Shown piece by piece: positions 1 through 8,820 of a stretch of 33,480 nt of DNA. The DNA lies in the IMG/VR virus record IMGVR_UViG_3300036981_000004, positions 1 to 33,480 of that record, one strand, 5' to 3'. Positions within the stretch are counted from its first letter, which is position 1; each line of letters starts with the position of its first letter. The position numbers and the translations under genes were made by a program. Below the pieces are notes generated by a model. It was not told the DNA's origin. It ran no database searches and saw nothing but the letters and a program-made list of their open reading frames with translations. Source of the DNA: a virus.

Positions 1-1
1 G

Positions 2-76
2 CCACCATATGATATCACAATAGGTAAAGTTACCACAGGATTGCGTAGTTTAACCGCACAAGTAATTAAACAATAA
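2..76 (+). CDS. C-terminal fragment of an upstream gene
   Basis: An open frame enters from the left edge and ends at the TAA at 74-76, giving 24 residues that finish in ...LTAQVIKQ. Only the tail of the protein is present, so no family can be assigned. Its neighbour at 101 is a virion protein on the same strand, so a structural role is likely by context only. The stop codon overlaps the TAAATA promoter-like element at 74-79. This frame does not join the gene that runs off the right edge if the window ends are put together. Confidence 0.55.
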   Translation, partial: PPYDITIGKVTTGLRSLTAQVIKQ

Positions 77-80
77 ATAC
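73..80 (+). promoter_or_regulatory. T4-late-like promoter element (ATAAATAC)
   Basis: ATAAATAC, with core TAAATA at 74-79. With T4 late-promoter spacing, transcription would start near 85. That leaves a 16-base leader containing AAGG ahead of the ATG at 101. It overlaps the stop codon of the preceding gene. It is one of about fifteen such elements in the window. Confidence 0.55.
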
Positions 81-100
81 AATAAAGGTATAACAATATT

Positions 101-3100
101 ATGATAATGCAGGACTTTGGTGGTGATTACGCTTCAATGACTATGGACTCGGATGGTGGAGGCTGGACCTTTTTCGGAGGCGGCGGCGGCGGCGGCGGCG
201 GATCTGACTTTGGTGGTGGCGGAAGTTTCTTTAACTCTAATAACTTTGATGGCGGCTTTGATTATACACCTGTGAACGACTTTGGTGGTGGCGGCTTTGA
301 CAATGTTATGAACGATACCGTAATTAACAACAATCTACCAGGTTGGATGGATCCTACATACTTTACACCTGGACAAGCAGATTTAACAACACAACCTCTT
401 GATTCATCATATACTAGTGACACTGGAGCAATTAACGACTATAGTGGTGACTATACAGCGCCGGCTGACAGTAGCCCAACAAGCACAACTGAGACACTCG
501 CAGACATAGGTAACCAAACTTACACAGGCGGCGACACATTTGACACAAGTAATGTAGATTGGGACAATGTATTTGCCAACGTTGATTTAGGAAGTTTTAC
601 CCCTGATACTGTTGCGAATTTAGTTGACACAAATCTTGGTAACTTAGACTTATCTAGTTTGAACACAATAGCAGACACTACACCAGTAACTACAGCAGTA
701 GATACACCTGTGACTACTGTATCTAATGTAGTAACAACACCAGTAGTAAACACAGCAACACAACCAGTAACAGAATTGCCCAGCACAACAGCGAATGTTA
801 CATCGGTTAATCCTGCTGATACAGTCACAGTAGCAAACACTGGATCAACATTCAGCACAAATGCTAGTGACTATGTTGAACCAGCATTGACAGCATCAAA
901 CATTGGTGGAGTAGTTACAACAGATTATGGAACGTTTGGCAATACAGTATCAAGCAATGTAGTATCAAACTTGCCTGCTGATAGTGTAGCAGTACAAAAT
1001 TCAGGCTCAAACACATATACCATAGTTGATACTACTAGTAATAATGTATCGGTAGTAAACAATCAAGGTCAAACAGTTATTGATAGTAGCGCAATTGCCA
1101 ATGGTGTAACACTTGTTAACAATGCTACAATAACAAATATGGTTGATAGTGGGCAGATAACATTAGTTGATGCTAACACAATACCTGCAGGTAATAGTGT
1201 TGTATTATATACAGGCGACCAAATATCATATGAAGGGGCAAATGGAGTATACACTACAAATGTTATAGTACAAACAAGCGATAATGTAGTCGTATCAATA
1301 CCTGCTGTAACATTATCAAATGGTACAACTACTGGAACAGTTATTAACTTTGACCCAGCGAACTCCGCATCATCAACAACAACTATAAACGATACAGCAA
1401 CTACACAAGTTCAAGCAAACACATCACCGATCGGTGGTATACTTGGCACAGGCACAAGCGATCCAAACGCAAACACATCAGCATTGTTTGGTGAAGGTTC
1501 ATACGCTGGCAACGCATTATTAACAACTGATATTGCTCCAATTGGAACTGGCGTAGGCCCTACTGAAAACATTGATTTAGGTAATGTAATATGGATGCCT
1601 AATCTATCTGATGCTACTACATCAACTACTGATACATCAAGCACCAATCCAAACGCAGCAATATCAACAACTGATTCGCAGGCTAACACAGCAGTATTAG
1701 ATACATCTAGTACAGCGTCAACTACAGCAAATGTAGCAACGATTGACACAACTCAAAATGGTAACGCAACAACAATAACATTTGATGATGGTTCCACGAT
1801 GACTTACAATAGTGATGGAACCGTTTCTACAACAGCAACAACTAGTGATTCTACACAAGCAAATGCTAATACGGTAAGTGGACCTGTAGTTGCTGGGGCA
1901 ACATCGTTTACAACTACTGACGGAGCAAGTGGTATAGTAGGACCTGTGACTCCATCTGATATTGTAACAGCAAATGTATTAACAGGGGCAACTGGAATAA
2001 CATCAGTATTGCCTGTAGTTCCGTCTGACACTGGTGACGGTGGTGGCGGAGCAACTGGTATAACAGTAACTGGCGCCACTGGCATAAATGGTTCAACAGG
2101 ATTAGTTGTTGTGGGAGCGACTGGAGAAGTTACAGGCGCAAGTGGAACAACAGAAGGCGCAAGTGGCGTTACCGGAGCAAGTGGCACCGAAGGTGCTACA
2201 GGATCTACTGAGGGTGCAAGTGGCGTTACCGGAGCAAGTGGCACAGAAGGTGCTACAGGATCTACTGAGGGTGCATCTGGTGCTAGCGGAGCAAGTGGCG
2301 CATCTGGTGCAAGTGGAGCAAGCGGCGCATCAGGTGCTAGCGGCGCAAGTGGAGCAAGTGGCGCTTCAGGCGCTAGCGGCATAGAAGGCACCTCTGGATC
2401 TACAGGTGTTATTGGGCCAGTAAGCCCAGACGATATAATAGGTGCTAGTGGCTTCCCAGGAGCGACAGGCATAGTAGTTGGAGCATCAGGAATAGTTGGA
2501 GCAACAGATGGTGCATCAGGTGTAGAAGGTGCTAGTGGAGCAAGTGGCGCTTCAGGCGCTTCAGGCGTAGAAGGTGCTAGTGGAGCAAGTGGCGCTTCAG
2601 GCGCTTCAGGCGTAGAAGGTGCTAGTGGCGCTTCAGGCGCTTCAGGCGTAGAAGGTGCTAGTGGAGCAAGTGGCGCTTCAGGCGCTTCAGGCGTAGAAGG
2701 TGCTAGTGGCGCTTCAGGCGCTTCAGGCGTAGAAGGTGCTAGTGGCGCTTCAGGCGCTTCAGGCGTAGAAGGTGCTAGTGGAGCAAGTGGCGCTTCAGGC
2801 GCTTCAGGCGTAGAAGGTGCTAGTGGAGCAAGTGGCGCTACGGGAATAACAGGAGCCAGCGGTGCCACAGGATCTACCGGCCCAGGTGCAAGCGGCGCTA
2901 CAGGATCTACTGGTGGCGCATCGGGAGCAACAGGTGCCAGCGGAGCGTCAGGCGCTAGTGGAGCAAGTGGCGCTTCAGGCGCTAGCGGTGCATCCGGAGC
3001 AAGTGGAGCATCTGGAGCAAGTGGTGCTTCAGGTGCTAGCGGAGCAACTGGCATCGTTGGAGCAACTGGCGGCGCTACAGGTCCTACTGGAGCGAGTGGA

Positions 3101-3682
3101 GCAAGTGGTGCATCAGGCGCTACAGGCATTATAGCAGACTATTTAAATCCAGGATTTATTCGCCCAGGTTCATTCTACGATACAAGTGACATTGCTCAAA
3201 GTAAAAACTATTGGGGACAACATGCGTTCCAAACAGGTCCTACATTTAATGAGACATTGTTTAATACACAGCCTCAGGCGCCTAATACACCGTGGGGCTT
3301 ACAACAACTTGCTAAACCGTTAACAAGTCAAGATATACAAGACTTGATAGATGGAAAAGAACTTAAATCAACAAAGGTCAAAGATGCTACACGCAGAGTT
3401 CCAATTACAGATGCTAACAAGAATGTAATGAACTTTGACTATAGTAAAGTTGGACAATTAAAAACAATACCTACTACACCTCTAGCAAAAACTACAGCAA
3501 ATAATACGGCTACTAGTGATGCTACAGCATTATCAATGATACCTACTGGCTATGATAAGGTAACTAAAGAACTTGGACCACAATGGTTCAACAAACAGCA
3601 AGCAGCGGCAGCAGCGGGTGACTGGGACACTTATTATACGATACAACAACAAGTTGCTAGCATAATGAAAACGCCCAGATAA
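101..3682 (+). CDS. Collagen-like repeat virion protein (1193 aa)
   Basis: Large low-complexity protein, probably exposed on or attached to the virion. Residues 1-70 are glycine-rich with a poly-Gly run. Residues 70-620 are Thr/Val/Asn/Ser-rich and probably beta-structured. Residues about 668-1010 are Gly-X-Y repeats dominated by GAS with interspersed GVE, GAT and GIT, which is the pattern of bacterial and phage collagen-like triple helices. Residues 1011-1193 are a non-repetitive tail ending in a helical Q/A-rich segment. The repeats are encoded by near-identical DNA (2525-2812). ATG 101 is preceded by AAAGG at 84-88 and by a TAAATA element. Genes for ejection-type proteins follow on the same strand. 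Tail fibre, head decoration or tail-tip protein are all possible; attachment to the host surface is inference. The collagen-like nature is clear, the exact role is not. Confidence 0.75.
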   Translation: MIMQDFGGDYASMTMDSDGGGWTFFGGGGGGGGGSDFGGGGSFFNSNNFDGGFDYTPVNDFGGGGFDNVMNDTVINNNLPGWMDPTYFTPGQADLTTQPLDSSYTSDTGAINDYSGDYTAPADSSPTSTTETLADIGNQTYTGGDTFDTSNVDWDNVFANVDLGSFTPDTVANLVDTNLGNLDLSSLNTIADTTPVTTAVDTPVTTVSNVVTTPVVNTATQPVTELPSTTANVTSVNPADTVTVANTGSTFSTNASDYVEPALTASNIGGVVTTDYGTFGNTVSSNVVSNLPADSVAVQNSGSNTYTIVDTTSNNVSVVNNQGQTVIDSSAIANGVTLVNNATITNMVDSGQITLVDANTIPAGNSVVLYTGDQISYEGANGVYTTNVIVQTSDNVVVSIPAVTLSNGTTTGTVINFDPANSASSTTTINDTATTQVQANTSPIGGILGTGTSDPNANTSALFGEGSYAGNALLTTDIAPIGTGVGPTENIDLGNVIWMPNLSDATTSTTDTSSTNPNAAISTTDSQANTAVLDTSSTASTTANVATIDTTQNGNATTITFDDGSTMTYNSDGTVSTTATTSDSTQANANTVSGPVVAGATSFTTTDGASGIVGPVTPSDIVTANVLTGATGITSVLPVVPSDTGDGGGGATGITVTGATGINGSTGLVVVGATGEVTGASGTTEGASGVTGASGTEGATGSTEGASGVTGASGTEGATGSTEGASGASGASGASGASGASGASGASGASGASGASGASGIEGTSGSTGVIGPVSPDDIIGASGFPGATGIVVGASGIVGATDGASGVEGASGASGASGASGVEGASGASGASGASGVEGASGASGASGVEGASGASGASGASGVEGASGASGASGVEGASGASGASGVEGASGASGASGASGVEGASGASGATGITGASGATGSTGPGASGATGSTGGASGATGASGASGASGASGASGASGASGASGASGASGASGASGATGIVGATGGATGPTGASGASGASGATGIIADYLNPGFIRPGSFYDTSDIAQSKNYWGQHAFQTGPTFNETLFNTQPQAPNTPWGLQQLAKPLTSQDIQDLIDGKELKSTKVKDATRRVPITDANKNVMNFDYSKVGQLKTIPTTPLAKTTANNTATSDATALSMIPTGYDKVTKELGPQWFNKQQAAAAAGDWDTYYTIQQQVASIMKTPR
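179..199 (+). repeat. (GGC)7 trinucleotide repeat coding poly-Gly
   Basis: Seven uninterrupted GGC codons encode a glycine run at about residues 27-33 of the collagen-like protein. This is an unusual GC-pure microsatellite in an AT-rich genome, and slippage would change length in frame. Confidence 0.9.
2525..2812 (+). repeat. In-frame minisatellite of 45- and 36-bp units
   Basis: Seven tandem units that all begin GAAGGTGCTAGT and end GGCGCTTCAGGCGTA. Unit A is 45 bp. Unit B is 36 bp and lacks the nine bases GGAGCAAGT. The order is A A B A B B A, followed by a partial A at 2813. Units of each class are identical by eye. All lengths are multiples of nine, so gain or loss of units keeps the Gly-X-Y register. 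Confidence 0.9.
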
Positions 3683-3693
3683 GCAAAGTATAC

Positions 3694-3699
3694 TAAATA
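3694..3699 (+). promoter_or_regulatory. T4-late-like promoter element (CTAAATATAAT)
   Basis: TAAATA core in the 37-base gap between the genes ending at 3682 and starting at 3720. The predicted start is near 3705, which places AAAGGATAA in the short leader. The element is on the coding strand. Confidence 0.5.
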
Positions 3700-3719
3700 T
3701 AATATAAAGGATAATACCA

Positions 3720-4451
3720 ATGAGTTTTGGAAAATCATCATCAACAACAACCCCTACACTAACGCAAGAGCAAAAAGATCAAATTGCCGCGCAAACAGGG
3801 TTCTTTACGGGAACAATAGCACCCACATACACAAATGCTGTTACAGGCGCTACTGATGTTTACAATAAGAATGTGGGTGGTGTAGTTAACGCAGCACAAA
3901 ATCTTGCTGGGACAGCAGGACAAGCACAACAAGCATTGGGTGAAACTGGTGAGTCAGCATTACGCACAGGCATTGGTGGTCTTGAAAGTTTGTTTAGTCC
4001 AGACTATGAGAAGAATCAGATCATGGCAGCGATGGGTCCTGCTCAACAACAATATCAACAAAACATTGCGGCACAAAAAGCACAATTTGGTGGCACTGGT
4101 AATCTAGGTAGTGCTAGAGAAGCATTAGCAGGACAGCAACTAGCAGGTCAAGCACAATCACAACAAGCAGCAACAGCAGCACAGATTCAAAGAGATGTTG
4201 CAGCACAAAGAGCAGGAGTTGGAGCAACACTAGCAAATTTAGGTCAAGGCGGCATTGGTCAAGCATTAGGCGCAGCAGGTCAACAAGTATCAGCAGCAAT
4301 GACACCACAACAATTATACAATCAATATGCTAGTGTAATCTTTGGAACACCAGCAGCAAGTTATACCCCTGACTTTAGAGGCACTCAATCAACTTCAGAA
4401 ACAGGTAGTAAAATGGGTTTTAATGCTGGCGACGCATTTAAGTTCTTCTAA
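3720..4451 (+). CDS. Probable internal virion / ejection protein (243 aa)
   Basis: Gln/Ala/Gly-rich, largely helical protein without Cys. The N-terminus is Ser/Thr-rich and polar (MSFGKSSSTTTPTLTQ). The middle carries the FGGTGNLGSARE-type Gly/Ser segment seen in many podovirus internal virion (pilot) proteins, followed by an amphipathic Ala/Gln helix region (residues about 120-200). The C-terminus ends ...GFNAGDAFKFF. The Shine-Dalgarno AAAGGA lies about 8 bases before the ATG. It opens a compact run (3720, 4465, 6530, 8326) with gaps of 13 and 1 bases and one ATGA overlap, typical of ejection cassettes. Assignment rests on composition and order rather than a diagnostic motif. Confidence 0.5.
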   Translation: MSFGKSSSTTTPTLTQEQKDQIAAQTGFFTGTIAPTYTNAVTGATDVYNKNVGGVVNAAQNLAGTAGQAQQALGETGESALRTGIGGLESLFSPDYEKNQIMAAMGPAQQQYQQNIAAQKAQFGGTGNLGSAREALAGQQLAGQAQSQQAATAAQIQRDVAAQRAGVGATLANLGQGGIGQALGAAGQQVSAAMTPQQLYNQYASVIFGTPAASYTPDFRGTQSTSETGSKMGFNAGDAFKFF

Positions 4452-4464
4452 GGATTAATGATAT

Positions 4465-6528
4465 ATGGCTTATGAAAATTATGACGCATTTGGTGGACAA
4501 GAAACTGAAGAAGATCGCAGACGCAGACTAGAGCAAGAAGCACTTGCCCAAGCTGGTGGCGCTAAACCAGGTCTTGGAACACCTAATGAAACACCTGAAG
4601 GTGCTCCAGTGGCACCTGTTAGTCCGGATCAACTACAACAAAATGTTCAGGTAGATGAACAAAGAGCGCAAAGAGAAGCGCAAGCAAGAGCATTACAACA
4701 ACAAGCAGCATTACAGCAGCAGCAACCAGCGCCACAGCAGGATCAAGGTGGATTAGGAAATATAAATCCTATTAATAAACAACAATATTTAGGGCAACAA
4801 CCAGTACCTCAACCTGCACCACAACCTGTAAGTCAATTCAGTCCTGGCTATGGTCAACAAGGTCCGGGTATGAGAATGCCACAACAAATGGCACAGCCAG
4901 GTATTAATTTACAAGCAGCAGCACAGAAGTATCAGGAGATACAAGATGATCCATTAAAGTTGTTACAATTTGGAACACATGCTCAAGTCCCAACATACTT
5001 ACAAGATCGTGCGAAAAGTCGTGCAGCAGACATTATCAATCAACAAAGAGATAAGCAACAAGCACAAGAACAATTACAAACTATGAGTCCTAGTGATTTA
5101 GCATCAGCATTGAAGCAAAGAACTAGTGGCGGCAGTTGGCTAAAAGCAATTGCGTTTGGTATGTTGGGTATGCAACAATCAGCACAAGAAGAAGCAGCAA
5201 AACTAGGCTTAGGTAAAGATACCTACACTCAAATTAATGGTCAACCAGCAATTGTAAAGATGTCAGCAAATGGTACACCTATTAATGGCTACAATGCGGC
5301 AACTGGTAAAGCATTAACTCCAGAAGAACTTGTAATGGCAGCACAATATAGTACAGTACAAAAAGGTGCTGAAACACATACTGGCAAGATGCAGGATGTA
5401 ACTACTGGTGAAGTTTATTATGAAAGAACTACACCACAAGGTATTCAATTAGTTGATAACAATGGTAAGATTTACAAAGGCGCTAGCAACAACCTACGCC
5501 CATTTGGTATTGGTAGTGATATCAACACTAAAAACACAATTCAATTACAAGAACTACAAAACAAATTAGCATACGCTGGTCCTACAGCAAGTGCTGAAGT
5601 TAGAGAAAGAATCATTGGTGAAAGTGAAGCCAAGTTTGGTCCATTGCCAGAAGAATATAAACGACAAATTAGAGGTGGAACACCATCACCTGCTGGTGTG
5701 GCTCAAAACAGAATACCACCAGGTGGAGCACCAGCAGCAACTACTAGTGGCGTAGCACCATGGCAAGGTAATCCTGCTGATTTAGTTAAGCAAGCATTGA
5801 CTATAACTAATCCAACAGATCGTCAAGGCGCTATCAATAGTTTAGTAAAACAATATGGGCCTGATGCTGTTAAGCAATTAGTAGCACAGGCAACTCAACC
5901 ACAACAAGCACAAAGACCTGTTGCTCCTGTAGCACAAGCACCACAAGCACCAGTCGCGGCACCAGTTGCTCCAATTGCTAGTAGTCCTGCTCAAAGAGAA
6001 GCACAACTTAAGGCTCAACAAGAAGCAGAAGCGGCAGAAATACAGAAACAGAAAGAATTAGACCTTGCTAGATTAAAGCCGCCAGAAGCAGCATTAGGCA
6101 CAAACGCAGCACAAGATGTAAAGAATCAATACTTTGCTGATCAAACATATAGTTTAGTACAACCAATCGCAAGTTTGATTAAAGAATCTACTGGATCTGG
6201 TCTTGGAACTAGCGTAGATACTTTAGCAAGTAAGATTGGTGTTGGCACAAAAGGTCAACAAAACATTGCTAAGTTAGAAGTATTGGCTTACCCATTACTT
6301 GCTAATACGCCACGCTTTGAAGGCTCACAATCTGATTATGATGTTCAAGTTTACAAGCAAGCATCAGGCGCTTTTGCGGATAGCAAGAAGCCAGTTGAAG
6401 TTCGTCTAGCAGCATTACAAGCAATGGTCACACTAATGAAGAAGTATGACAAGGCTGGAAAAAATGATTGGTCGTTTGGCGAGAAGGGTCAACCAGGCAC
6501 AGCACAAAATCCTATAAAGTTAAACTAA
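4465..6528 (+). CDS. Probable internal virion / ejection protein (687 aa)
   Basis: Residues 1-160 are disordered and Gln/Pro-rich. A more ordered block follows (about 160-350), including a hydrophobic stretch WLKAIAFGMLGM near residue 227 and a segment with a TYTQINGQPAIVKMSANG beta-like pattern. Residues about 395-530 are an Ala/Pro/Gln linker and 530-687 a helical end domain. Composition and position between two similar proteins fit a large ejection protein that leaves the virion with the DNA. AAGGATTAATGATAT precedes the ATG. The function is inferred. No lysozyme-like or transglycosylase motif is visible. Confidence 0.5.
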   Translation: MAYENYDAFGGQETEEDRRRRLEQEALAQAGGAKPGLGTPNETPEGAPVAPVSPDQLQQNVQVDEQRAQREAQARALQQQAALQQQQPAPQQDQGGLGNINPINKQQYLGQQPVPQPAPQPVSQFSPGYGQQGPGMRMPQQMAQPGINLQAAAQKYQEIQDDPLKLLQFGTHAQVPTYLQDRAKSRAADIINQQRDKQQAQEQLQTMSPSDLASALKQRTSGGSWLKAIAFGMLGMQQSAQEEAAKLGLGKDTYTQINGQPAIVKMSANGTPINGYNAATGKALTPEELVMAAQYSTVQKGAETHTGKMQDVTTGEVYYERTTPQGIQLVDNNGKIYKGASNNLRPFGIGSDINTKNTIQLQELQNKLAYAGPTASAEVRERIIGESEAKFGPLPEEYKRQIRGGTPSPAGVAQNRIPPGGAPAATTSGVAPWQGNPADLVKQALTITNPTDRQGAINSLVKQYGPDAVKQLVAQATQPQQAQRPVAPVAQAPQAPVAAPVAPIASSPAQREAQLKAQQEAEAAEIQKQKELDLARLKPPEAALGTNAAQDVKNQYFADQTYSLVQPIASLIKESTGSGLGTSVDTLASKIGVGTKGQQNIAKLEVLAYPLLANTPRFEGSQSDYDVQVYKQASGAFADSKKPVEVRLAALQAMVTLMKKYDKAGKNDWSFGEKGQPGTAQNPIKLN

Positions 6529-6529
6529 G

Positions 6530-8329
6530 ATGCCTATATACGTATATAATGGTGTTCATTATGATATTGACACTACTGACCCAGTAGCAGCAAAAAATAA
6601 GATTATTGCGAGTTTGCCACCTGAAAAATCTACAGTAGATAAATTTTTAGAACCACTTAAGAATATGAGTATTCAAGATTGGGGACAAAACTCAATGCTT
6701 GCTCCAGCACTTAAAACTATGAGTGCTGTAACACCATTTGGAATGTTACAACCAAGAGTAGGCGCTCAAAATTTACAACAAGGTAGTAAGCAGTTAGTTA
6801 ACAAAGGTATGGAGATGGGTAAGGGTCTTGCTAATATGGTAATGAATCCTGCCGAGACAGCACAAAATGCTTATAACGCAATAACTGAACGACCAGCAGA
6901 AACAGCAGGCAATTTGGCTAAAAGTATTATATATGATCCAGAAACTATGATTGGTGCTCCAGCAGCAGCAAAGTCATTATATAATACAGGTAAAGTAGCA
7001 GTAAAAGCACCTTATAATTTTGCGGTGGGTGCTGGTAGAGGACTGGCTTACCCTCAAGGATCAAGTCCAAATTCAGCATTATTGCCAATAAGTCCTACAT
7101 ATGTTCCGCATGAACAAGTTAAAGAATTTATGGCTGGTAAAAGACCAGCATCAAGTTTAACACAAGAACCAACAGCACCATTATATGAAAACAATCCAGT
7201 TGCTAACTGGGCATATGGTATGGCACCTGAAAATGCTGACAAGTTAAAATTAGTTCCAGCAGCAGGAAAATTCTTTGAAGGATTAGGTGAGAACATTGGT
7301 TCAGGTTGGAGAACAAATCCATTTCAAACAGTTGGAGATATCGCAGGCTTAGTTGCTGGTGTAGGTCCAGCATATTCAGCAGCAAAAGCAGTTCCAACAG
7401 CAGCAAGCGCACTATTAAGTAGAGCAACAAATTTGGATCCCGCATTTCCTGCCGCGCAAGCAGCAGCAATGGCACGAGAAGCAGCAGGTCCAGTTGCTCC
7501 AGCAACGCCTCCAGCACCACCAGCAGGTCCACCACCATTACAATTAGGTTATACTCCTGCTCAACCTCCACCAATATATGTTTCACCAGAAGGTGTAGCA
7601 TCAACAAACATGAGAGCAGCGGATCGTGCTGGTATTAATAGTAAATACCCACCACCTACAGGTCCTGGCCCAGTATCACCAGCAGAATTGTCACAACAAG
7701 TAGCAGCAAGCAAGATTCCTGAGAGTGGACCACAAGCAATGCCTGCTCCAGCAGCACAACCAGTTGTACCACCTACTCCAGTCGTTGCTCCACCAGTAGC
7801 ACAACCTAAGCCAGCGCCTGTAGTTGAAACACCACCTGCGCCAACAGTAGATATTAAGGCATTAAGAGCAAGATTAGATCAAAATGAAAATCAAGTAGCA
7901 CAATTGCGTGAACCAATGTTAGGTCGTAATCCTGCTGAAATGGATCCAGCAGAAGTAGCAGCATATCGTCAACAAATGGATCAGTTAGGCAGAGAACATG
8001 TTAATTTACAAAAACAAATAACTGATTTTGAAGAATTAGCAAAGAAAGAATCAAGAGCAACAGCAAAGGCTGAAAAAAAAAGGCAACCAAATAATGTAAG
8101 TCAAATGTTGACTGAAGATACTGTGTTTAATACAAAACAAGAATGGGAAAAAGCAAATCTATTCAATACATTAGCAGGTAAAAAGCCAATTGGTGGCTAC
8201 AAAGAAGGCACAAATGTTGTTAGACATGAAAGACCAGATTATGGTTCAATTCCTGATTCATTACGCAAAGAATTGCCTGACATAAGTATAGTAAAGCGAA
8301 ATGCTAAAGGAAAAAGGATAACAGAATGA
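6530..8329 (+). CDS. Probable internal virion / ejection protein (599 aa)
   Basis: The N-terminus (MPIYVYNGVHYDIDTTDPVA, then KNKI) matches the short ..Y.V.G..Y......P..A...I module that begins many large podovirus internal virion proteins. Residues about 50-110 contain Gly/Ala/Met amphipathic stretches that could insert in membranes. Residues 310-440 are Pro/Ala-rich and disordered. Residues about 445-520 form a charged likely coiled coil, and the end is basic. It starts one base after the previous stop, so translation is coupled. Its stop overlaps the next ATG (ATGA at 8326-8329). The role in DNA ejection is inferred from the N-terminal module and the operon. Confidence 0.5.
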   Translation: MPIYVYNGVHYDIDTTDPVAAKNKIIASLPPEKSTVDKFLEPLKNMSIQDWGQNSMLAPALKTMSAVTPFGMLQPRVGAQNLQQGSKQLVNKGMEMGKGLANMVMNPAETAQNAYNAITERPAETAGNLAKSIIYDPETMIGAPAAAKSLYNTGKVAVKAPYNFAVGAGRGLAYPQGSSPNSALLPISPTYVPHEQVKEFMAGKRPASSLTQEPTAPLYENNPVANWAYGMAPENADKLKLVPAAGKFFEGLGENIGSGWRTNPFQTVGDIAGLVAGVGPAYSAAKAVPTAASALLSRATNLDPAFPAAQAAAMAREAAGPVAPATPPAPPAGPPPLQLGYTPAQPPPIYVSPEGVASTNMRAADRAGINSKYPPPTGPGPVSPAELSQQVAASKIPESGPQAMPAPAAQPVVPPTPVVAPPVAQPKPAPVVETPPAPTVDIKALRARLDQNENQVAQLREPMLGRNPAEMDPAEVAAYRQQMDQLGREHVNLQKQITDFEELAKKESRATAKAEKKRQPNNVSQMLTEDTVFNTKQEWEKANLFNTLAGKKPIGGYKEGTNVVRHERPDYGSIPDSLRKELPDISIVKRNAKGKRITE

Positions 8330-8757
8330 CAACACAAGAAATACTAACGCAAATCTTTAACAACAACTTTGTTGCTTACTTTCGTAGTCACGCAGCACAT
8401 GTTAATATCACTGGTAGAAATTTTCGCAGCGATCATAAATTACTTCAAGGTGTCTACGAGCGCAGACAAGAACAAATTGACAAGATAGGTGAAATACTAC
8501 GCACTATGCAGGAGTATATGCCATGCGATATCAATGATGTTATTAAAGATAGCACAATACCTACTGATGCGATTGAAGGTAAAGCAGATGATTTATTAGA
8601 AACAGTTATGATGGATTTAGAACATCTGTTAAATGATTATAAACTATTAATTAATATTGCTGATAGTGAGGGATATGAAGAAATAAGTAATTACGGGCAA
8701 GACCAAGCATTAGATTTAGAAAAATCTATTTGGATGTTGCGTAGCACATTAGATTAG
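8326..8757 (+). CDS. dps: Dps-like ferritin-fold protein
   Basis: The 143-aa product matches the Dps family along its length: helix A (FNNNFVAYF), then H25, TGRNF, H37, D52 and E56 at the spacing of E. coli Dps H51, H63, D78 and E82, a middle helix region, and the hallmark C-terminal helix ending SIWMLRST. The position equivalent to Dps D67 is Q41, so the inter-subunit ferroxidase site is altered. There is no lysine-rich N-terminal extension of the kind that binds DNA in E. coli Dps. Family members form 12-subunit shells that oxidise Fe(II) and protect DNA. The start overlaps the stop of the upstream ejection-type gene as ATGA, so it is translationally coupled and probably expressed with virion proteins. 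Whether it is packaged cannot be seen. The fold call is strong; activity is uncertain. Confidence 0.8.
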   Translation: MTTQEILTQIFNNNFVAYFRSHAAHVNITGRNFRSDHKLLQGVYERRQEQIDKIGEILRTMQEYMPCDINDVIKDSTIPTDAIEGKADDLLETVMMDLEHLLNDYKLLINIADSEGYEEISNYGQDQALDLEKSIWMLRSTLD

Positions 8758-8812
8758 ATTAAATCGCTACAGCACTATCAAGAACTAGAGGATTTTGCGA
8801 TTTTCTAATCTA
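8755..8812. other. Imperfect inverted repeat in a convergent gap
   Basis: Left arm TAGATTAAATCGC (8755-8767) pairs with right arm GCGATTTTCTAATCTA (8797-8812), with a TTC bulge and a loop of about 29 bases. It sits between the stops of the Dps-like gene and the minus-strand gene. It could help end transcription from both sides, but there is no T-run typical of an intrinsic terminator. Confidence 0.3.
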
Positions 8813-8820
8813 GGTATCAA

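Noticed and set aside
1804-3129. Long minus-strand ORF rich in Ala-Pro-Leu repeats
   Set aside because: It is the antisense image of the Gly-X-Y codons of the collagen-like gene; it has no ribosome site and mirrors the repeat exactly.
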